Assembly (NCBI GenBank): GCA_031267435.1
Contig: JAIRZB010000083.1
Location: 1 to 10,259, forward strand
From: Puniceicoccales bacterium
GTDB lineage: Bacteria; Verrucomicrobiota; Verrucomicrobiia; Opitutales; LL51
Length of the DNA: 10,259 nt
Reading direction: 5' to 3'
Made by a program: the position numbers and the translations under genes. Numbering within the stretch: position 1 is the first letter of the stretch; the number at the start of each line of letters is the position of its first letter. Positions 1-6,784 of the stretch are shown here, one piece after another. The notes beneath the pieces are model-generated. The model made no database searches. It saw only the letters and a list, made by a program, of their open reading frames with translations, and had not been told where the DNA came from.

Positions 1-1
1 C

Positions 2-18
2 ATGGGGCTCTGCCCCAT
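2..18. repeat. Perfect hairpin 1 of the left-end hairpin cluster
   Basis: Seen directly: ATGGGGC at 2-8 pairs with GCCCCAT at 12-18 around a three-base TCT loop. It is the first of a run of inverted repeats packed into the first 145 bases. No T-run follows, so it does not look like an intrinsic terminator. It most likely belongs to a dispersed intergenic repeat unit together with the next two hairpins (inference). Confidence 0.7.
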
Positions 19-56
19 ACCCCGCAAGGAGTCACGGACTCCTTGACCTCGGTATG
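16..56. repeat. Hairpin 2, nested inside an outer short stem
   Basis: CAAGGAGTC at 25-33 is a perfect inverted match of GACTCCTTG at 37-45, with the loop ACG at 34-36. Outside it, CATACC (16-21) is the reverse complement of GGTATG (51-56), so a six-pair outer stem can enclose the inner nine-pair stem. Nested stems like this suggest that the structure, not a protein, is what is maintained. No reading frame of note covers it. Confidence 0.7.
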
Positions 57-95
57 CGGCCAAACCATGCGAAATTTTCGCATGGTTTGGCCGCA
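55..95. repeat. 41-base perfect palindrome (20-bp arms, one-base centre)
   Basis: TGCGGCCAAACCATGCGAAA at 55-74 is the exact reverse complement of 76-95, with a single T at 75 in the middle. Such an arm length with no mismatch is far beyond chance in a window this size. As RNA it would need a few pairs opened to make a loop. It is not followed by a T-run, so termination is not indicated. It could be a REP-like element, a small mobile-element end or a structured site; its copy number elsewhere in the genome would decide this. Confidence 0.85.
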
Positions 96-130
96 GGGTC
101 CTGTAGTGGTTGAATTTACGGTGATGATTA

Positions 131-145
131 ATTCGCTAGGCGAAT
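131..145. promoter_or_regulatory. Small hairpin directly before the mnmG start codon
   Basis: ATTCGC at 131-136 pairs perfectly with GCGAAT at 140-145 around the loop TAG. It ends four bases before the GTG start at 150. The only AGG-like ribosome-binding element (138-140) lies in its loop and 3' arm, so folding would hide it. A role in setting mnmG translation is possible but is inference; six pairs could also be chance. Confidence 0.35.
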
Positions 146-149
146 CATT

Positions 150-2015
150 GTGGGTGAAAAAATTTTTGACATCATTGTTTGCGGAGCGGGACATGCAGGA
201 TGCGAAGCGGCACTCATAGCAGCGCGGTGTGGTGCAAAGGTTTTGCTATTGACATGGAATCTCGATACGATTGCACAGATGAGTTGTAATCCGGCGATAG
301 GGGGGCAAGCGAAGGGACAAATCGTCCGCGAAATCGATGTTTTGGGCGGCGAAATGGCAATGAATGCGGACCGAACGGCCATCCAATTTCGACTGCTCAA
401 TGCATCCAAGGGCCCAGCGGTACAATCTCCGCGGGCGCAATGCGATAAAAAAGCTTACCAGTTTCGTATGAAACACATTTTAGAGCGCGTGAAAAATCTC
501 CAAATTTTACAAACGGAGGTGCGAGCATTGGTAAAGGAAGGAGACAAAATTTGTGGTGTTGAAACAAATATTGGATTGAATTTCGAAGCAAGAGCGGTTA
601 TCCTCACGGCGGGAACATTTTTGCGAGGATTGATGCACATTGGCTCTCAAAAAATTGGCGGAGGACGGCTGGGTGATTTTGCATCAAACGCCCTATCGGA
701 TTCGCTAAAAAATTGCGGTATCGAGTTAGGGCGCATGAAAACGGGAACACCTCCGCGGGTATTAGGTTCAACGATCGATTTTCAAAAATGCGAGGAGCAG
801 ATCGGCGACTCTATACCCCAAAAATTTGCATTCTACGATTCCCGAGTTGGCGAGGAATTTATCAAAAAATATTCAATTTTTTTTACGCCACGTTCTCCGA
901 ACGATATGTTGAGTAATCGTTCCTGCTGGATTACTCATAGCAGTGTCGCAACACGGGATATAATTCGGAAAAATTTACATTTATCACCGCTTTACTCTGG
1001 AGAAATTACAGGGATCGGTCCGCGCTATTGTCCCAGTATCGAGGACAAATGTGTTAAATTTCCTAACAAAGATACTCACCGATTGTTTTTAGAGCCGGAG
1101 GGCAATGACACGGATGAGTGGTACATTAATGGATTATCAATGAGTTTACCGATCGATGTGCAGATGAAAATTTTACAAACAATTCCTGGATTAGAACATG
1201 CACAAATTGTACGTCCGGCCTATGCCGTGGAATACGACTATGCTCCGCCGACGCAACTGTATCCGTCGCTGGAGTCGAAGATTGTCGATGGATTGTTTTT
1301 GGCAGGGCAGATTAATGGAACATCGGGCTACGAGGAAGCGGCTGGCCAAGGCATCGTTGCAGGGATTAATGCTGTGGCAAAAGTGCGCGGCGAAGACCCA
1401 CTCATCCTACAGCGTCACGATGCCTATATCGGCGTTCTAATTGACGATTTAGTTACAAAAGGAACGGATGAGCCTTACCGAATGTTTACAAGTCGCGCGG
1501 AATATCGCCTACTGCTCAATCATGGAAGTGCGGAATGCCGTCTCGTCTCCTACGCAAAAAAATATCGCTTACTACCGGAACGGCGCATTGGGGTCATCGA
1601 AAAAACTCAAGCGGCCATCGATCATTGGTGTACTATCTTTAGTAAAAACTTATCGGGAGGCGATTCGATCGCGGCGCAACTTCTGCGTAGCGATGAAGAA
1701 ATTGTGTTTCCTCCGAAATTTTTAGCGGAAAGTCGTGCGGTTCAGGAAGCTGTGAAATATCGCATTTCATATGGGGGATACCTAGCGCGCGAGCTACGAC
1801 AGGTCGAAAAAATAAAGGAGTTGGATTTCGTAAAGATCCCGCAAGGTTTTACCTATGATTATGTGAAAAGTTTACGTACAGAAAGTCGCCAAAAGGTGGA
1901 AAAAATTCGTCCGACGACACTAGGCCAGCTGTCGCGAATTTCCGGAGTGAGTCCAACTGATGTCAATCTTATTTGGATTGCTATCGAAAGTTCTAGAACT
2001 AGAACTTGCGATTGA
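150..2015 (+). CDS. mnmG: MnmG (GidA), tRNA uridine-34 carboxymethylaminomethyl-modification enzyme, FAD subunit
   Basis: MnmG works with MnmE in the cytoplasm to add the carboxymethylaminomethyl group at C5 of wobble uridine-34 in certain tRNAs, using FAD, NADH and a methylene-tetrahydrofolate carbon (family knowledge). The 621-residue length is close to the usual ~620-630. Seen: the dinucleotide-binding GAGHAG motif (12-17), the conserved Cys46 in SCNPAIGG, the signature GPRYCPSIEDK (290-300) with Cys294, matching the second catalytic-type Cys of the family, AGQINGTSGYEEAAGQG (385-401), TSRAEYRL (447-454), and the C-terminal helical MnmE-contact region ending near SRISGVSP (595-602). The start is GTG at 150, because a TAA lies in frame at 129-131; SD is weak. 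One oddity: after TSRAEYRLLL the segment usually like REDNAD reads NHGSAE. The last residues carry a 12-base palindrome, AGTTCTAGAACT (1989-2000). No rsmG follows. Confidence 0.97.
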   Translation: MGEKIFDIIVCGAGHAGCEAALIAARCGAKVLLLTWNLDTIAQMSCNPAIGGQAKGQIVREIDVLGGEMAMNADRTAIQFRLLNASKGPAVQSPRAQCDKKAYQFRMKHILERVKNLQILQTEVRALVKEGDKICGVETNIGLNFEARAVILTAGTFLRGLMHIGSQKIGGGRLGDFASNALSDSLKNCGIELGRMKTGTPPRVLGSTIDFQKCEEQIGDSIPQKFAFYDSRVGEEFIKKYSIFFTPRSPNDMLSNRSCWITHSSVATRDIIRKNLHLSPLYSGEITGIGPRYCPSIEDKCVKFPNKDTHRLFLEPEGNDTDEWYINGLSMSLPIDVQMKILQTIPGLEHAQIVRPAYAVEYDYAPPTQLYPSLESKIVDGLFLAGQINGTSGYEEAAGQGIVAGINAVAKVRGEDPLILQRHDAYIGVLIDDLVTKGTDEPYRMFTSRAEYRLLLNHGSAECRLVSYAKKYRLLPERRIGVIEKTQAAIDHWCTIFSKNLSGGDSIAAQLLRSDEEIVFPPKFLAESRAVQEAVKYRISYGGYLARELRQVEKIKELDFVKIPQGFTYDYVKSLRTESRQKVEKIRPTTLGQLSRISGVSPTDVNLIWIAIESSRTRTCD

Positions 2016-2236
2016 AAAATTTCGATGGGCATCGAACTTACTTCGCGGCGACCCTCAAAATAAACTGCGTTGAAAAATGCCCGATCCAAATACTTTTATT
2101 TATCGATTTTTCATTTTTATGCGCCTAAACTGTTTTTAATTCTATTCAAAATATTTTCCATACGATTTTTTCGTGGAACATTTCCTGAAAATTTGTTTTG
2201 CGTTATGATGATTTTTGATGAAATTGCCTTTTAACG
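2016..2236. other. Intergenic spacer between mnmG and pheT
   Basis: This 221-base AT-rich stretch carries no convincing gene. Structures seen: the hairpin TTCGAT (2021-2026) / ATCGAA (2031-2036) with loop GGGC just after the mnmG stop, and an alternative pairing of GGGCAT (2027-2032) with ATGCCC (2077-2082). The two pairings compete because they share bases 2027-2032. Neither is followed on the + strand by a clean T-run, so a terminator for mnmG is not established. The right part holds a possible pheT promoter. Confidence 0.5.
2181..2209 (+). promoter_or_regulatory. Possible pheT promoter
   Basis: TATGAT at 2204-2209 is a good -10 match (5 of 6). At the expected distance the -35 region (2181-2186, TTTCCT) is poor. 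A start near 2216 would leave a leader of about 20 bases before the pheT ATG at 2237. The weak -35 element keeps this tentative. Confidence 0.3.
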
Positions 2237-4630
2237 ATGAAAGTAAGTTTGAGTTGGCTAAGGCGATTTGTCGATTTATGGGATACGCCTGACGGTATTG
2301 CGGAAACATTTATAAGAGTTGGCTTTGAAGTTGAATCGATTGCCCGTAAGGGGTTTGCGGAGAATGATTCGGTTATTGTAGGAAGAATACTCGATTTTAT
2401 GGAGCATCCCGATTCGGATCACCTAAGCGTCTGTCGGGTCGATATCGGCGATGGAAATGTTCGACAAATTGTCTGTGGGGCAAAAAATTTCAAGCAAAAT
2501 GATTATGTTCCGGTAGCACTACCTGGAGCTGTGCTGCCCGGTGATATTAAAATAAAGAAATCGAAACTTCGCGGAATGGAATCCGATGGTATGATGTGTA
2601 GTAGTCGGGAACTCGGTCTAGGGGTGGACCAGGCAGGGTTACTTATTTTAGAAAAAAATTGGCCTTTGGGGACAAAAATTCACGACATTTTCAAAGATAA
2701 TGATGTTATTTTTGAGCTGGAGTTGACGACCAATCGCGGTGATGCGCTTTGCCACTATGGCATCGCACGGGAGCTTGCGGCTTGGTATAATTTGCCGATA
2801 CAGCCCATCGTTGTACCGCAAATAGAGGAAAATTTTCCTCAAAACAATTTGGGCGACGATTTAACGATTTGCATTGAATCCGAAAATTGCGAGTTTTACT
2901 CAGCAATCGTCTTAAAAAACGTAAAAGTTGGGAAAAGTGCAGATTGGATTCGCCGCGATTTGGAGGCGGTAGGCATTTCCGTTGTGAACAATATTGTGGA
3001 TATTACGAATTGGGTGATGGTGTCCTATGGGCAGCCGCTCCACGCCTTCGACCGCAGAAAAATAGGTCATAAAATCGTTATTCGTCAATCTAAAAATGGT
3101 GAAAAAATTGCTACGCTCGATGGTAAGACACACGAAGTCGACGGAGAAACGCTAATGATTTGCGATGAAGACCATCCATTGGCGATTGCTGGAGTGATCG
3201 GTGGAGAGGCGACAAAAATTATGGAGGCAACGTCGGAAATCGTATTAGAAAGTGCCTGTTTTGCCGCCGATAGTGTGCGCAAAACTTCAAAAAAATTGGC
3301 CATTGCTACGGACAGCGCCCATCGCTACGCACGCCACGTCGATGTTGCCCAAACGGAAAATTTTGGAAAAATTGCCGCCCAAATGCTTATGGATTGCTGC
3401 GGTGCGGAATTAGCTGCGCCGATCAAAAAAACACCGGATCGGTTGCCTTCTTTAGTGAAAAAAATCGAATTAAATCCAAATTTTGTCCGAAAAATTTTAG
3501 GATTTCCGATCGATGATGATGCAATTGCTAATCTATTGGAGCGCCTACAGTACACCGTCAATCGCAGCCATTTGGGACCATGGATAATCGAATCCCCTTC
3601 CTACCGCTGGGAGGTGACGCGGCCCGTCGATCTCGTCGAAGAGTGTTTACGGGTGTACGGTGTGCATAAAATTCCGAAAATTTCGGCCATCGTAAAAGTT
3701 ACGGATCAAGAATCACTAGCCAGTGTGGAAAAGCGTAATTTAATTGCACATTTTTTAGCGAACAATGGTTTTAACGAGTGCTACAATTACTCGCTGTGTT
3801 GCCAATCAACGGGGGCGCTAGCGATGGTCAATCCTTTGCTCGATGATCAGACCCATCTACGAACATCGCTGATTCCTGGATTGATCGAAAATTTTCGATA
3901 TAACTTGCAGAATGATAATCGCTGTGGAAAGTTTTTCGAATTTGGTCATGTTGTAAAAAAATTGGGCGAATCTTTCGAAGAACTTATTGCCGTAGCATTT
4001 TTAATGCCCACGGAATCACGGGATATGCATTGGGATCATTTCGAACGACCTACATTTTTCGATGCTAAAAATCTAATGCGTCGCATTTGGAGTTTGGCAA
4101 GCAATGAGCCCTTTGAACCGGTAAAAGAACTTAAAATTTTTCCATTTAATGAGGGATATTCCGCTAAAATTGGTGGTCTAGAAACAAAATCCGTGGAAGC
4201 GTACCTCGGGTTTTTAGGCAATGAAGTGGTAAAAACATTTAAAATGCCGTTGATTGCCGGAGAAATGTTTGTGAAAATTTCTTTATTTGAACAAAAAAAT
4301 AAAAACGAAAAATATAAATCTTTCAGTTATTTTCCCGTCGCGAAACGCGATATTTCGCTTATCGTCGACGGAGATTGCCCGGCTCAGCAGGTCGTTGGTG
4401 AAATTCAGTTCATGGCAACGGAAATTTCAAAGGGCATTTTTTCGGCCGTTGAAATTACGATTTTCGATATCTACCAGGGGACGAATTTGCCAGGAAATAA
4501 AAAGAGTTTGGGTTTGAATTTATCTTTTAAAAATGATCAAAAAACGCCATCGGATAAGGAAATTGATCAGGTTTTTGAACAATTAGTTACGCAAATTCGG
4601 CAAAATTCTACATTTGAACTGCGTGGATAA
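2237..4630 (+). CDS. pheT: PheT, phenylalanyl-tRNA synthetase beta subunit
   Basis: PheT is the large chain of the alpha2-beta2 enzyme that charges tRNA-Phe in the cytoplasm; it binds the tRNA and holds the editing site against mischarged tyrosine (family knowledge). The 797 residues match the usual ~790-800 of the bacterial long form. Domains seen in order: EMAP/OB-type tRNA-binding domain (~40-150, with HPDSDHLSVC at 57-66 and LRGMESDGMMCSSRELGL at 111-128), B3/B4 editing domain (~205-390, NNIVDITNW at 251-259 and AIAGVIGG at 316-323), B5 (~405-480, PSYRWEVTRPVDLVEECLRV at 454-473), catalytic-like core (~490-690, VNPLL and LRTSLIPGLIENFRYNL at 531-557), and the C-terminal FDX-ACB anticodon-binding domain (~695-797, YFPVAKRDISLIVD). 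The ATG at 2237 fits the usual MKVSLSWL start, though no SD is visible. The partner pheS is not adjacent, which is unusual. parA follows after 17 bases and is probably co-transcribed. Confidence 0.97.
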   Translation: MKVSLSWLRRFVDLWDTPDGIAETFIRVGFEVESIARKGFAENDSVIVGRILDFMEHPDSDHLSVCRVDIGDGNVRQIVCGAKNFKQNDYVPVALPGAVLPGDIKIKKSKLRGMESDGMMCSSRELGLGVDQAGLLILEKNWPLGTKIHDIFKDNDVIFELELTTNRGDALCHYGIARELAAWYNLPIQPIVVPQIEENFPQNNLGDDLTICIESENCEFYSAIVLKNVKVGKSADWIRRDLEAVGISVVNNIVDITNWVMVSYGQPLHAFDRRKIGHKIVIRQSKNGEKIATLDGKTHEVDGETLMICDEDHPLAIAGVIGGEATKIMEATSEIVLESACFAADSVRKTSKKLAIATDSAHRYARHVDVAQTENFGKIAAQMLMDCCGAELAAPIKKTPDRLPSLVKKIELNPNFVRKILGFPIDDDAIANLLERLQYTVNRSHLGPWIIESPSYRWEVTRPVDLVEECLRVYGVHKIPKISAIVKVTDQESLASVEKRNLIAHFLANNGFNECYNYSLCCQSTGALAMVNPLLDDQTHLRTSLIPGLIENFRYNLQNDNRCGKFFEFGHVVKKLGESFEELIAVAFLMPTESRDMHWDHFERPTFFDAKNLMRRIWSLASNEPFEPVKELKIFPFNEGYSAKIGGLETKSVEAYLGFLGNEVVKTFKMPLIAGEMFVKISLFEQKNKNEKYKSFSYFPVAKRDISLIVDGDCPAQQVVGEIQFMATEISKGIFSAVEITIFDIYQGTNLPGNKKSLGLNLSFKNDQKTPSDKEIDQVFEQLVTQIRQNSTFELRG

Positions 4631-4647
4631 ATTAACATAGGGAAGAT

Positions 4648-5424
4648 ATGACGGCGACTATTTTTTCGATCGCAAATCAAAAGGGTGGAGTCGGTAAGAC
4701 AACGACGGCGATCAATCTGTCTGCTTCGTTGGCTCGAAAGGAAATTCCCACACTTCTCATCGACCTCGATCCCCAGGGCAATACAACGAGTGGGCTTGGA
4801 TTAAAAAAGGAAAACGGAGGTAGTTTATACGATGTACTCCACGGCGAGGCCAGTGCAATCGACCGCGTTAAGGAAACGGCGCAAAAGAATCTTTCTATTA
4901 TTCCCGCGGAAGTCGATTTGGCAGCCATCGAAGTGGAGTTAAGTCAGAAAGGGGATTATTTAATGCGCCTGCGCCAATGCCTTTCACCCCTAAAAAGTTC
5001 CAATCGTTTTCGGGCTATCATTTTGGATTGCCCTCCAGCATTGGGACTGATTTCGATGAATAGTTTAGCCTGTGCGGATAAGCTTATTGTGGCGCTGCAA
5101 TGCGAATATTTAGCCCTTGAAGGACTTAGCCAGATTTTGAGTGTCGTAGAAGATTTGCGTACAAGAGGCATTAATCCATCCCTGGAGGTTGGGGGAATTT
5201 TAATGACCATGTTCGATATTCGTACTAATTTATCGCGCCAAATTGCCGACGATGTTCAAAAGCATTTTCCACAGCTGACCTTTGAAACGGTAATTCCCCG
5301 TTCCATTCGTCTGAGCGAGGCGCCCAGTTTCGGTCAATCTATCTTTGACTACGATAAAATGAGTAGCGGTGCTAAGGCCTACGATCGTCTTGGGGATGAA
5401 GTAATCCAACGCTTTGGTCTCTGA
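4648..5424 (+). CDS. parA: ParA/Soj-type chromosome-partitioning ATPase
   Basis: This is a dimerising ATPase of the ParA/MinD superfamily that, with ParB bound at parS, segregates replicated origins on the nucleoid (family knowledge). The 258-residue length matches chromosomal Soj/ParA (about 250-270), and there is no N-terminal DNA-binding extension as in many plasmid ParAs. Seen: deviant Walker A KGGVGKTTT (12-20), the switch segment LLIDLDPQGN (36-45) with Asp40, Walker B-type AIILDCPPALG (123-133), and the C-terminal signature PRSIRLSEAPSFGQSI (217-232). The ATG at 4648 has AGGGA at 4639-4643, close but usable. It lies 17 bases behind pheT, so an operon is likely. Unusual for a Soj gene: no parB follows, and the next gene is convergent rluB. 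It could serve as the chromosomal ParA with parB elsewhere, or be an orphan ParA with another cargo. Confidence 0.93.
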   Translation: MTATIFSIANQKGGVGKTTTAINLSASLARKEIPTLLIDLDPQGNTTSGLGLKKENGGSLYDVLHGEASAIDRVKETAQKNLSIIPAEVDLAAIEVELSQKGDYLMRLRQCLSPLKSSNRFRAIILDCPPALGLISMNSLACADKLIVALQCEYLALEGLSQILSVVEDLRTRGINPSLEVGGILMTMFDIRTNLSRQIADDVQKHFPQLTFETVIPRSIRLSEAPSFGQSIFDYDKMSSGAKAYDRLGDEVIQRFGL

Positions 5425-5551
5425 TTTGGATGGGGTGTATTAAAATCAATGCTTTTTTGTAAACGTGCCGCTTGCTCCCACCCTCTACCGTCTAGCATCG
5501 ACGTCATTTTCTAATTTGTCAAGTGGTTTTTGCCGAATTCACAAAAAATAG

Positions 5552-6265
5552 CTACGCGAAAAGTTTATCAATATCTTCCTGGGAAAGCAGTTTGATATTG
5601 CCGACGTTAAGATTTTTCAGTTTTAACTGACCAATTTGGATACGTTTCAGGCGATGTACATGGCTGTTACATTTTTCAATCATGCGGCGAATTTCGCGCT
5701 TACGACCTTGCTTTAGATGAATTTCGAGGACCTGATGGCCGTTGGTTTGGGAGCATTCCAAAATTTTTTCCGCCTTTAGAATTTCACCTCCATCTTCGAA
5801 GCCCTGTAACATTTTTGCGATATAATCCTGGTTAATCGGTTTCGAGAGGATTACGGAATAAATTTTTGTGATATTAGTACTCGGATGGGTAAGTCGATTG
5901 GCAAAATCGCCATCATTGGTAAGAATGAGCATGCCCTGACTTTCTTTGTCGAGGCGTCCGCAGTAGAGGAATCGTTCGCGGATGAAAGGCCGCGGAATAA
6001 AATTGAAAACCGTTTGCCCAACGTTATATTGATTGGATGCAGTACATTCGATTCCGCGGGGTTTATTGAACAGGAGCACGATGGTTTCCTTTGGCGTACT
6101 GCGGATGCGCACTTGATCTACTTTGACGATATCACTCATTTCATCGATAATTTGGCCGATTTTAGCCGGCTGACTATTGACGGTAACGCGGGATTCCGCG
6201 ATGAGTACTTCCGCCTTTCGTCGCGCACAGTAGCCGCATTGGGATAAAAATTTTTGAATCCGCAT
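5552..6265 (-). CDS. rluB: RluB/RsuA-family 16S/23S rRNA pseudouridine synthase
   Basis: The enzyme isomerises a uridine of ribosomal RNA to pseudouridine; RluB itself acts near position 2605 of 23S rRNA (family knowledge). Seen: an N-terminal S4 RNA-binding domain (~1-50, MRIQKFLSQCGYCARRKAEV), the NKPRGI strand (68-73), the catalytic motif GRLDKESQGMLILTNDGD (103-120) with Asp106 as nucleophile, KIYSV (134-138), and QGRKREIRRM (186-195), typical of the RsuA/RluB/E/F group. At 237 residues it has the core fold without the long basic tail of E. coli RluB (about 290). ATG at 6263-6265 lies 4 bases after the stop of the upstream yggU gene, pointing to translational coupling; there is no separate SD. 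The exact subtype (RluB, RluE, RluF or RsuA) cannot be fixed by eye; RluB is the best guess. Confidence 0.88.
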   Translation of the reverse strand: MRIQKFLSQCGYCARRKAEVLIAESRVTVNSQPAKIGQIIDEMSDIVKVDQVRIRSTPKETIVLLFNKPRGIECTASNQYNVGQTVFNFIPRPFIRERFLYCGRLDKESQGMLILTNDGDFANRLTHPSTNITKIYSVILSKPINQDYIAKMLQGFEDGGEILKAEKILECSQTNGHQVLEIHLKQGRKREIRRMIEKCNSHVHRLKRIQIGQLKLKNLNVGNIKLLSQEDIDKLFA

Positions 6266-6269
6266 GGTT

Positions 6270-6518
6270 CTATTTGTTTAAGGTATTTTCATTTGGCAAA
6301 TCAAATACTTCAATAATTTTTTGGGATGATTTTTGACCGGCGATGATCCTGATACGGTTTTTAGGGACCCTAAAATGTTTAGCGAGCAGTTGGATTACGG
6401 CTTTATTGGCTTTGCCATCCTCGGGTGGCGCCTGTACTTTGACTTTCAAATCGCCATTTTCTTCGACAATTATTTCAGAGCGTGCAGCATTGGGAATAAC
6501 TTTCAAGCTAAGGCGCAC
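6270..6518 (-). CDS. yggU: YggU/DUF167 family small protein
   Basis: This is an 82-residue protein of the DUF167 (YggU/UPF0235) family, a widespread small alpha/beta fold whose molecular role is not established. Seen: the family pattern LKVIPNAARSEI (5-16), GDLKVKVQAPPEDGKANKAV (22-41) and LLAKHFRVPKNRIRIIAGQKSSQKII (44-69), spanning the entire domain at normal length. The start is GTG at 6516-6518; there is no ATG upstream in frame, and the domain begins at once. It is the first gene of a unit with rluB, whose ATG follows 4 bases after the TAG. The pairing with an rRNA-modifying enzyme is suggestive of a ribosome-related role but does not prove one. Confidence 0.87.
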   Translation of the reverse strand: MRLSLKVIPNAARSEIIVEENGDLKVKVQAPPEDGKANKAVIQLLAKHFRVPKNRIRIIAGQKSSQKIIEVFDLPNENTLNK

Positions 6519-6609
6519 GGGCGAAATTAATAGAAAGTGATTGGCGTTTATAAAGAATATTTTTTCTTTTACTTTGACGTTCCGCTAGCTCTGAAATTTT
6601 TTTAAATAC

Positions 6610-6637
6610 TTGACAATCATTGAAATCTCAATCAAAT
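6610..6637 (+). promoter_or_regulatory. Sigma70-type promoter for the doxX-like gene
   Basis: A perfect -35, TTGACA (6610-6615), is followed after 16 bases by TCAAAT (6632-6637), a 4-of-6 match to TATAAT. A start near 6644 would give a leader of about 140 bases before the ATG at 6785. That leader carries the 19-codon frame and the two direct repeats. Confidence 0.5.
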
Positions 6638-6685
6638 AAGGCCGAAAGTAGTATGTCGAGTAGCAGAGTTCCCAATTTTTTTAAT

Positions 6686-6765
6686 ATTGCGGAAAGTTTT
6701 TGGATATCCTAGGACATGAGACGGTAATAAAAGAATCGAAAAATTTGCATTGCCGGAAAGTTTTT
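6686..6765 (+). repeat. Pair of near-identical direct repeats in the doxX leader
   Basis: ATTGCGGAAAGTTTTT at 6686-6701 recurs as ATTGCCGGAAAGTTTTT at 6749-6765, differing by one inserted C, with starts 63 bases apart. Both lie downstream of the predicted promoter and upstream of the start codon. They may be protein- or RNA-binding sites, or the remains of a local duplication. Confidence 0.55.
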
Positions 6766-6784
6766 TTCAATGTAAGAATTGTTT

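Larger units (their letters stand above)
6541..6784. other. Divergent intergenic region between yggU and the doxX-like gene
   Basis: This AT-rich spacer holds a promoter reading right (separate entry), a pair of near-identical 16-17-base direct repeats (separate entry) and a 19-codon frame, ATG at 6653 to TAG at 6710-6712 (MSSSRVPNFFNIAESFWIS), with no clear ribosome-binding site. No tRNA-like or long hairpin structure is visible. The yggU-rluB promoter must also lie here, reading left; TATAAA-like bases sit around 6548-6553, but no convincing -35 is placed. Confidence 0.45.

Noticed and set aside
25..95. CRISPR array or intrinsic terminator in the left-end hairpins
   Set aside because: The hairpins differ in sequence, there are no equal repeats with spacers, and no T-run follows any stem.
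1989..2006. AGTTCTAGAACTAGAACT as an operator or attachment site
   Set aside because: It lies inside the last codons of mnmG (SSRTRT), where a repeated Arg-Thr codon pair makes such a palindrome easily by chance.
2021..2036. Rho-independent terminator of mnmG
   Set aside because: The six-pair stem is not followed by a T-run on the + strand; the T-rich side faces the opposite strand, where no gene would need it.
5425..5551. Bidirectional terminator between parA and rluB
   Set aside because: I looked for a GC stem with flanking A/T runs and found only scattered T-runs (near 5452 and 5527) without a matching stem.
5885..6247. 120-residue + strand frame
   Set aside because: It is antisense to the conserved catalytic and S4 regions of rluB; the protein has no recognisable motif.
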